Of a DNA stretch of 64,000 nucleotides, positions 57,801 to 64,000 are shown piece by piece (position 1 is the first letter of the stretch; each line of letters opens with the position of its first letter). The notes beneath the pieces were generated by a model that did no database searches, was not told the DNA's origin, and saw only the letters and a program-made list of their open reading frames with translations. The position numbers and the translations under genes were made by a program. Source of the DNA: Symsagittifera roscoffensis (Eukaryota > Xenacoelomorpha > Acoela > Convolutidae); contig NC_087071.1 of the NCBI RefSeq assembly GCF_963678635.1, positions 17,915,613-17,979,612 on the forward strand, written 5' to 3'.

Positions 57801-60800
57801 CTTGTGTTTCCTTTGATTGGGTCGACATAATTTCAACATGTTTACAAACTTGTCTCTGGATTCCAGTGACCTACACACAGTGTGCCTATCCAGTGGTCTT
57901 GTAATGAAGGAGGACTGGCCTATTAGGGTGTGTCGATTGGCATATGCCCATGTAAAAGAGTGTACTCAAATTTGAAATTTTGGACAGCGTGCACTCAGCC
58001 GAATTTTTAGATTGGTGAGCGTGAAATTTTAAAATTTTTTAGCTGTTTTGTTTTGCATCTGAAAGCACACCCAGTAATGAAGATTGACTTTCATTGGAAA
58101 AAGAAGCCAGGTTAAAATTTGGTAACTCTGGCCCATATAACAGAAAAAAAAGAGCCCTTATTGTCCTCATTGCGCGAGTCAATTGGTTCAGATACTAACC
58201 ATTGTACCATAAAAAGCTGCCCTGACCGGCTCCACTTTCTTCCCATTCCCCAAGAGCTCATTCCACACATTGCACCGGAGATCAATGGTTTGGAGAATTT
58301 TTCAATATCACTCAAAGTCAATCCAAGAATACTGAAACAAACCTAATTCGTTTAGTTCACTCTTGCTTATTGACATTGAGTAGTGTAACTTATTTACCTA
58401 TGGAGTAGTTTCGGATTGAATACACCTTTTATTTTTGAAACCGTCTGTTTTGAATGCACACTCTCTTTTTCCCCCACCTATTTCCCCGGGTCGAACTCAA
58501 CAATGAAAATAATGCGGAACATAAAAACTTATAGAAAATGACAAATTTATATAAATTTCTTTTTGTAGTCAAATTAGAAGCAAAAACAGTTATAGAAAAA
58601 AATTTTTCTCGTACACCCTATACATATGATACAAATATGGTAAGGTTTTTTGCAAGACCTTACAAAAACTTATTCTCAGGAAAATTTAAATTTTGTGAAA
58701 AATTTTGTGTCTCAAAATCAATTCAAGCAGGCAAAGTTTTAAATTTTCACAACAAAGCAATCAAACTCAAATTTTCTTACAAAATAAGCACAAACAACAA
58801 AGAATAATTTGCTCATCTACTATTTGGCTTTATTCAGAAATTTTGCCTGGTTGCTTTAGAGTTATAATTTCCTAAGTTATTTTATCCACGAGGGAAAGGA
58901 CCACTTTACAAGCTGTACAGCTCATCACGGCAAACCGCTGTTGTGGCTCTGCTTAAGAACTACTTGCAATTTTTAGCCATTTTTCTGGGCTGAGTAATGT
59001 TGCCTCACCCTCAAGCACCAAGCATGGATCATGGTGGGCCTCGAACATCCGACCTTTCAATTGAGAATTTCTAACCTGGAATTATAATTTGGTGTTATTG
59101 TTCTGTATACTGGGGATGGAAGTGGGTCAGTTGAATCGCAGTAATTCATCTCCCGAAGAGTTGATAGAACTTTTTTGGCGGTAATTTTTCCAACCAGAGG
59201 AATTTTGTAGACTGGCAGTCCTTCTTGACGGCATAGCTTTTCTAGTTTTTCAGCTACTTTGCTTCCCTTCCAAGGAGCTTGAATGGCATACCACTGGCTC
59301 GATTTTTTGTGTAGCCTGCATTTCTTGGTTTTCAAGGTCGCTCCAAACAACAAATTTCCCATCGAGTGTGTGAAAATGATCTTGTTTTTGATCGGACGGC
59401 CAACCTAAACAGATTGTCTTCCAGCGCATTTAGCAGAGATTAAAAATTCAATGAAGCCCCATATTCAAATCAAGTATACAAAAGATCCAAGAAGTGCTTT
59501 TGATGTATTTCCCCCCTAATTTCCACACTGAGTTAATAAAAAGTGAAGGTTTGTGAACAAAATTTTGGTTTAAATTTTTTTTACCCAGGGTTGATTGCAG
59601 GGTTGACCACCATTCAACGAAAACAAACGAAAACGCTGTGAGTACATTTCAATGTTTCTGGGTTGGCCGAAACTTCTAATCAGACAATTTTCCTACATGA
59701 AAAACGTCTTACCCTATTTGATATACCTTTAGAAGTGTGCGCTGAAATTTAATTGATTGTCAGTTTTCCAGAAAAAAAACCAATTGTTTTTTAATTCCGC
59801 ATAATTAGGTGTCACGAAGGATGTTTTCATGCAAGTGGCAGCAATCACACACTTAAACTACATTTGGTGATTTGCCATATAAATTAGTAAAATAGGTTTC
59901 GCAAAAAGTTAAAATAAATAATTTGTATTTAGTGAGAAACCTTTGTTGAAAACAGTGGTCTGTTTTTTTTTGTATAGAAGAGGTATACTTTTGTTCTGAA
60001 GTTTTTCGAACAAGTTGTAAGTTTAATCTAAAACTATATGAAAAGTTTTTTTAAAACACTCAAATTGAGGTCATATGAAAGTTTACGATAAACTTATTTT
60101 TGAAGGAAGGTTATCCCAGGTAAGGAAATTACTCAAAATGCTAGCTTATAGTTTTTTGGTTTAGTTAAGTTTCTAATATTTTTTCACTTTTTCGTATTTT
60201 TTTTCTGTCAAGAAAGTTGCATGCAAAACTGAGCTTATTTTCTGTTACGTTGTCCAGTTGCTGAAATGCTGAAAAATCAATTGTATTTAGCAGAAACCCA
60301 AATGTTTTTTAGTTTTTTTTTGCAGTCAGACTTTCAACCAAAAATCGCAATTAGCTAACAACATCAGAAAAAATTGCACCCATGAGGTAGTTTCTCCAAA
60401 CGTTTTTCAAAGATGGTTTTGACCTCATGATATATATGCAATTTTTTGAAGTTTGCACTTTAGTTATCAAGTCTGAACGTTTATGATCCAAAATCATTTT
60501 TTTGAAAAGAAAAAAAAACAGTTCAAGATTAAAAAACAAAAACAAACGACTCATTACGTTCAAACTCATTACAAGCAAAACATTCAAATTTCGAATTTTA
60601 GAGAAAAAATGAAAGGCATTGAAACACTTTGAACTTCCAGAACAATTTATGATTGGTGCTTTTTCGGTTAAAATTACCCAATTGAGAAAACTTGATCAAT
60701 AGGTACCGTTTTTATTCCGCTGAGATTTTTATAAACTAAATTCCACTTTCAAAACTATAATTCGCGCTTTTTTTTTGCGCAAATTCTGCGTTCTTTTTGG

Positions 60801-63072
60801 AGAGTGCTATTCACGTAATTTTTAGCAAATGAATATAAATTGAACGCAAAAAATGCATATATCCCTAAATGTTCATACATGCATTTTACGTATGAATGCG
60901 CACCCGCAGTTATAGGAGAATATTAAGAAATTTTTCTGAAAAAAAAAACAAAAAAAAGTTATCAAGACTTATACGTTAATCATTATCAATTATGATCAAA
61001 CATTTCCCAAATTTAAATAAATGATTGTCACTTGTTTTATTTGTGTGAAAGTTATTGATTGACTGTTTATAGAAAATATGGGTAGTCTTTCTAAGGGCTA
61101 GCAACCCGGATACTATGTTTTTTTATAGATCGTAAAATTTCTTAGAAAATATATAAAAGGAAAAAACATGCTTAAGCAGTTGAACAGATTAGCTAAGCAA
61201 AAACAAAGAGTAGGACTGTTTTCTCTGTTTTAAAGTTACTGCAATGATAACTATCTGTCTTCAATCTTCAAGCAAAACAATTAAACGAGTAAAAAAAACT
61301 TTGCAAAAATGTGTACTTTTCTATGTTTTCTTTGGCTGTTATTTCTGTATAAAAAAGCTCACCTCGAAAACTTTTAGACAGTTTTCAGATTTATATAGTG
61401 ACCAGTGGAAGTTCACAAACATTTACAAAACAAAAATAGATAAAAATGAACTGCAGCAAAAGCTCCGTCAGATTCTTGAGCAACAGGAACAGAAGAAAAT
61501 ATTAACCACAAATCATCAAGCGGATCCCATTAAAGCCTTCCAAGCGGATGCCATTAAATTTTTAGGACCCTATTGGCACAATTTCATCAACGAGCAATTT
61601 TTATAGGGTCAATATTGCGAAACAATTATGTTGGTCACGAAAATCACGTGCAGTTTTTTCGATCCCATGATCCGTTTTAAAATTGTGTGCGAAAAAATTG
61701 CAAGATACTTTCAGGAAAAGCAAAAAGAAGGTAATGCTAAACAATTTTTTTCAGACTTCTTGGAAGATATGTATGCAAAAGCTGAGGCGTCCTGAAATTT
61801 TATTGAAGGAAACTTGAATTTCCATAGGTTTTTTAAAAAGCACCAACCTTGTTTGAAGCTATTGCTCTTGTGTGACTCGAACTATTTTGTGTAGAAAGTC
61901 CTGGAATTTTTCTAGTATCTTTAATTTTCTGTTTTTTTTTGCCCAATTTTTCTAGAATTTTTTAGATACGCTGCCTGTCATTAAAAAGTAACTGCTTTTC
62001 AGTAAAAGAGAAGCGATGGGGAAGAGGTTACGTCTTCACCACTCAATCGAAAAGTCAATTTTTTGAGACCGAACCTGATCGAGGGTAAGGCAATGTTAAC
62101 CAGCACAAAAATCGCCAAAAAATGCATGCAGCTCTTAAGCAGGATCACCACAGCAATTCTCCGCGAAGAGCTGAACAGCATGTATGTTGGTCCTTTCCCT
62201 TCTGGATATACTATTCTAATTTAATTTAAGGACAACGTAGTTTTTTGCCTGGGGAAGTTTTCTACTCATTGTCGGGCCGCAACATAAGAATTGACGACAT
62301 AAAAAAGTACGAAAAACTTTATTTTGCTGATTGCCCGTTTTTAAGCTTAAGTTCCATTTTTTTCAAGTAGTAAAGTAAAGTGTTAAAATTTTATTGACTG
62401 GGCGTTTTCTTTCACTCTTTTTCAAAGTATCGCAGAAAATCGCAGAAAATCTATGAGAGAACATCCAGCCCTTGTAACCATTGTTGTTTTCTAATTTTTC
62501 CCGCATTCCAGACTGAGTTAACGCATTACCAACTTTGTGACCGAAGCCCTTTTTTGGGTTTAGAATTACCTTGTGGTAGTACAATTAAAGTAAAGTCTGG
62601 CAGAATATGGTAGATTTGAAGCCAAATTAAGAGAGAGGTCGTCCTCACATGCTATCATTGCAAGAACAGAGGATCGAATCCAGGATCTGCCGATCATTAT
62701 GTGAACACAGTACCCTATGCGAACTGCCGCAAAACAAGCCTAACTTGACGCCGTAGGCGATGATAGAAAAGTTTTTGTCAATCAGTCGTCAGAAAATTAG
62801 TGTAACAGCTATATTTTTGGATTTTGCATAAATTTGATAACCCATAAAAAATGTAAGCCAAAAATATGTGAAAGTTAAAAGTAACCTGTTTATTTGTTTT
62901 GTTTTTGTTGGTGGGTAAAAAGATTTTTTGTAAATTACCCCCCCAGCGGCAAAGGTACAAATGTATTCGTGCAACGTGGTGTTATCCCATCCATTGTTCA
63001 CTGTATCCATATGAAGAAACTTGGTAGAGCTGCACACTTTTGGCAGCATGTCGTGCAGTTTCCCCCAATACT
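54815..63072 (-). CDS. Alpha/beta-hydrolase of an uncharacterised eukaryotic family, C-terminal four exons
   Basis: Minus-strand exons 63072-62939, 59404-59076, 58331-58200 and 54962-54815, all GT-AG with matching phases, join to about 247 residues ending HEEGTCLYE. The probable triad is Ser in KIIFTHSMGN (exon 2), Asp in NPNDGLVSY and His in TNANHEEGTC (both last exon); this Ser ... NDG-V ... NH order is typical of lipase-like serine hydrolases. Exon 1 has GWDNTTLHEYICTFAAGG, exon 3 AMCGMSSWGMG. I recall protist and invertebrate proteins with the same SMGN ... CG.S..G ... NDG-VS ... NH.DGTC layout and no known substrate. The N-terminus lies beyond 63072, perhaps beyond the window. AATAAA (54814-54819) overlaps the stop codon. 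Introns (3.5, 0.74 and 3.2 kb) contain SINE, A-family and F-like repeats. Confidence 0.8.
56314..56550. mobile_element. Short MITE with hAT-like ends
   Basis: CAGTAGCGTGC at the left and GCACGCCACTG at the right are inverted copies with one mismatch, 237 bp apart. The inside is unusually G/C-rich with runs of C. A matching 8-bp target duplication is not evident, so the superfamily is tentative. It lies in the hydrolase intron. Confidence 0.55.
56932..57122 (+). repeat. Family C, 5' fragment
   Basis: TTATTGTTCCGAATTTTGAAG, then 'gacggaatatttgtgctcgg', 'caaatttcgacttttcaactaacca' and 'cttgagctcaaat', as in other C copies; the 3' two thirds is lost. Confidence 0.65.
58895..59065 (-). repeat. 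SINE (family G) beside a hydrolase exon
   Basis: On the minus strand a tRNA-like B box region (GGTCGGATGTTCGAGGCCC) leads into the core GCAACATTACTCAGC...AAAAATGGC...CTTAAGCAG...CAACAGCGGTTTGCCG...CTGTACAGCTTGTAAAG...TCCTTTCCCTCGTGGATAA. It begins only about 12 bases after the splice donor of the exon ending at 59076. Confidence 0.65.
59590..59720. repeat. Fragments related to the end of element F
   Basis: AGGGTTGACCACCATTCAACG (59600) and TGGGTTGGCCGAAACTTCT followed by 'aatcagacaattttcctacatg' (59665) mirror the left end of element F. Confidence 0.5.
60605..60990 (-). repeat. Family A element, minus strand
   Basis: Inverse of the A body: 'acttgatcaataggtaccgtttttattccgctgaga', 'ggagagtgctattcacgt' and 'atcaagacttatacgttaatcatt'. 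Both ends are worn. Confidence 0.6.
61151..61159 (+). promoter_or_regulatory. TATA-like box
   Basis: ATATAAAAG lies 85-93 bases upstream of the ATG at 61244, a fitting distance for a short 5' UTR. In AT-rich DNA this motif is weak evidence alone. Confidence 0.3.
61244..61795 (+). pseudogene. Small membrane-protein-like ORF with one in-frame stop, nested in hydrolase intron
   Basis: An intronless frame from ATG 61244 runs 120 codons to TAG (61604-61606), continues in the same frame for 7 codons to another Met (61628) and on to TGA at 61793-61795, 184 codons in all. The part after the stop still looks coding (ITCSFFDPMIRFKIVCEKIA, DFLEDMYAKAEAS). The N-terminal part has a basic stretch, then a hydrophobic segment CVLFYVFFGCYFCIKK (residues 22-37), then a Gln/Lys helix (NELQQKLRQILEQQEQKK) and a small repeat QADPIKAF/QADAIKF. 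No family recognised. Either a recently disabled gene or retrocopy, an assembly error, or two proteins. It is antisense to its host gene. Confidence 0.4.
62040..62225 (+). repeat. SINE (family G), fullest copy
   Basis: Core 'gcaatgttaaccagcacaaaaatcgccaaaaaatgcatgcagc' then TTAAGCAGGATCACCACAGC, TTCTCCGCGAAGAGCTGAAC and TATGTTGGTCCTTTCCCTTC is shared with 58.9 (inverted), 28.8 and 21.6 kb. Conserved core plus a variable tRNA-like head is the normal build of domain-sharing SINEs; I cannot name the core domain. Confidence 0.65.
62640..62735 (-). repeat. tRNA-derived SINE head, minus strand
   Basis: On the minus strand CAGTTCGCATAGGGTACTGTG resembles an A box and CCTGGATTCGATCCTCTG is a strong B box (GGATTCGATCC). 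Confidence 0.6.
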
Positions 63073-63143
63073 CTGAAAAGTAGCAGGGACCATGTTAGAA
63101 CTTATAATTCTTGTAATGACCTTTATTGTAAACGTAGGAAAAA

Positions 63144-63513
63144 ACTATGGCAGAGGCGGATTTTTCAACCGAAATTGAAACCCTGAAAAATTCTCCGTGT
63201 GGATAAAATTTTTTGCTACCCAGATTCAAAGTCTTTGAAGAGTCTAACTACTCTTGCTCGAATCCCTGATTGAAAAAAAAACTGTCAAAAAAGGCGTTTT
63301 TAGGCACTTTTTGGAGAATTTTGACCAAAAAAATTGCGTTTTTTCGGCGCGCGCTCCCCCCTCAAAATTAGTAAATATTAGAAAAATTTTAGGGTCGGTC
63401 GGCCAAAAGTGGATTTCTTAAAAAGTACCAAAGGGGGGACCCTTTGTGTCGGCAGGGTGTCGAATCCCTGAGGGGGGGGGGGGCGTCCGCCCCCCCCCCC
63501 CTAAATCCGCCCC
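63144..63513. mobile_element. hAT-like MITE with long C/G runs
   Basis: The left end CAGAGGCGGATTT is the inverse of the right end AAATCCGCCCCTG with one mismatch. Length 370 bp. Near the right end, a run of G and a run of C flank GCGTCCGC, forming a near-perfect GC inverted repeat. Eight-base flanks do not match, so the insertion is old or the ends differ. Confidence 0.6.
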
Positions 63514-63654
63514 TGTTTGCATTCGTCTTTAATGGTTGATATTTTTGGTCATTGCTTTGGAGAGTAGCACATATTTCTGTGCTTCTTTTTGAATTTTTTT
63601 GATGTTGATACAGAAGTCCTATAACATTTTGAGTTCCCTTATAGCGTTAAAGTA

Positions 63655-63930
63655 TTTATTCCGACCATTGAAATTGGAGAGAAACTTTGTATTCGGGTGG
63701 GTTTTACTTTCTTTGTTTTCCAAGCAAAATCAAGTACTAAAACCAGCCAACGGAATGCGTTGAGTGGTATATCATTTTGAGGCCCATGGAAATGAAAACT
63801 TTTTGATAGTGTCGAAAAAAAAACAGTTTGAATATGTTAAGTTTTGGTCTAATTTTGATCGAATAAGAGAAGTGAGCAGGCTTAAATTAGCTTATCCGTG
63901 CTTATTTTTATACCAAAAAAAATTAATTTT
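63655..63930 (+). repeat. Family B, 5' part
   Basis: TATTCCGACCATTG begins it. 'gtcgaaaaaaaaacagtttgaa' and 'ttttggtctaattttgatcgaataagagaa..gagcaggctta' are the inverse of the B copy at 11450-11520. It runs towards the window edge. Confidence 0.65.
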
Positions 63931-64000
63931 CTTAAGTTAGTTTTGAAGTTTTCTTGCGCATTTTGCTAATCAACAACGTATACTAAATTTCTCTCAAAAT

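Noticed and set aside
57838-57978. 46-codon GC-rich ORF (plus strand) in the hydrolase intron
   Set aside because: Short, no splice context, antisense to the host gene; possibly a repeat piece.
58538-58807. 89-codon plus-strand ORF
   Set aside because: Background-like composition, no recognised features.

Overview
The window is animal nuclear DNA: AT-rich, with genes broken by introns of about 0.25 to 8 kb, and most of the remaining sequence made of old repeats. It holds parts or all of five recognisable protein-coding genes, one unidentified terminal exon, one stop-interrupted small ORF, one hAT transposon and several repeat families. The sequence alone does not give the phylum. KLHL12, RRN3 and RPS5 homologues fit a metazoan. 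One GC-AG intron, a possible GA-AG intron and abundant tRNA-derived SINEs are compatible with lineages that tolerate unusual introns, such as larvacean tunicates or some copepods, but do not prove either.

Layout. 266-6740 (+): last four exons of a KLHL12-like CUL3 adaptor. 6939-8505: a hAT element with an exact 8-bp target duplication, coding for a shortened transposase on the minus strand. 8750-9440: a short satellite of roughly 168-bp units. 10212-18768 (+): an RRN3/TIF-IA-like RNA polymerase I factor whose last intron contains a recent 2.34-kb tandem duplication carrying dead LINE reverse transcriptase and tRNA-like SINE heads. 19566-23025 (+): complete ribosomal protein S5. 28666-34326 (+): complete zinc-dependent sugar/polyol dehydrogenase (MDR superfamily), using one GC donor. 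34327-54814: about 20 kb of mostly repeats with a 200-base assembly gap (35591-35790), one coding-looking terminal exon ending at 43065 and a degenerate array of about 1-1.7-kb units (43.1-48.6 kb). 54815-63072 (-): C-terminal four exons of an alpha/beta-hydrolase of an uncharacterised eukaryotic family; one of its introns holds an opposite-strand small membrane-protein-like ORF.

The most notable pattern is in the repeats. Three families (A, B and C below) differ in body sequence but share one plan: a short terminal motif, its inverted copy set inside the other end, then a small hairpin of 5-6 bp stem and a short tail. This matches the layout described for non-autonomous Helentron elements (HINE/DINE type) and suggests a rolling-circle parasite has shaped this genome. 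No Rep/helicase ORF is present in the window. RRN3 and RPS5 (two nucleolar/ribosome functions) are same-strand neighbours about 0.8 kb apart, with an A-family element between them.
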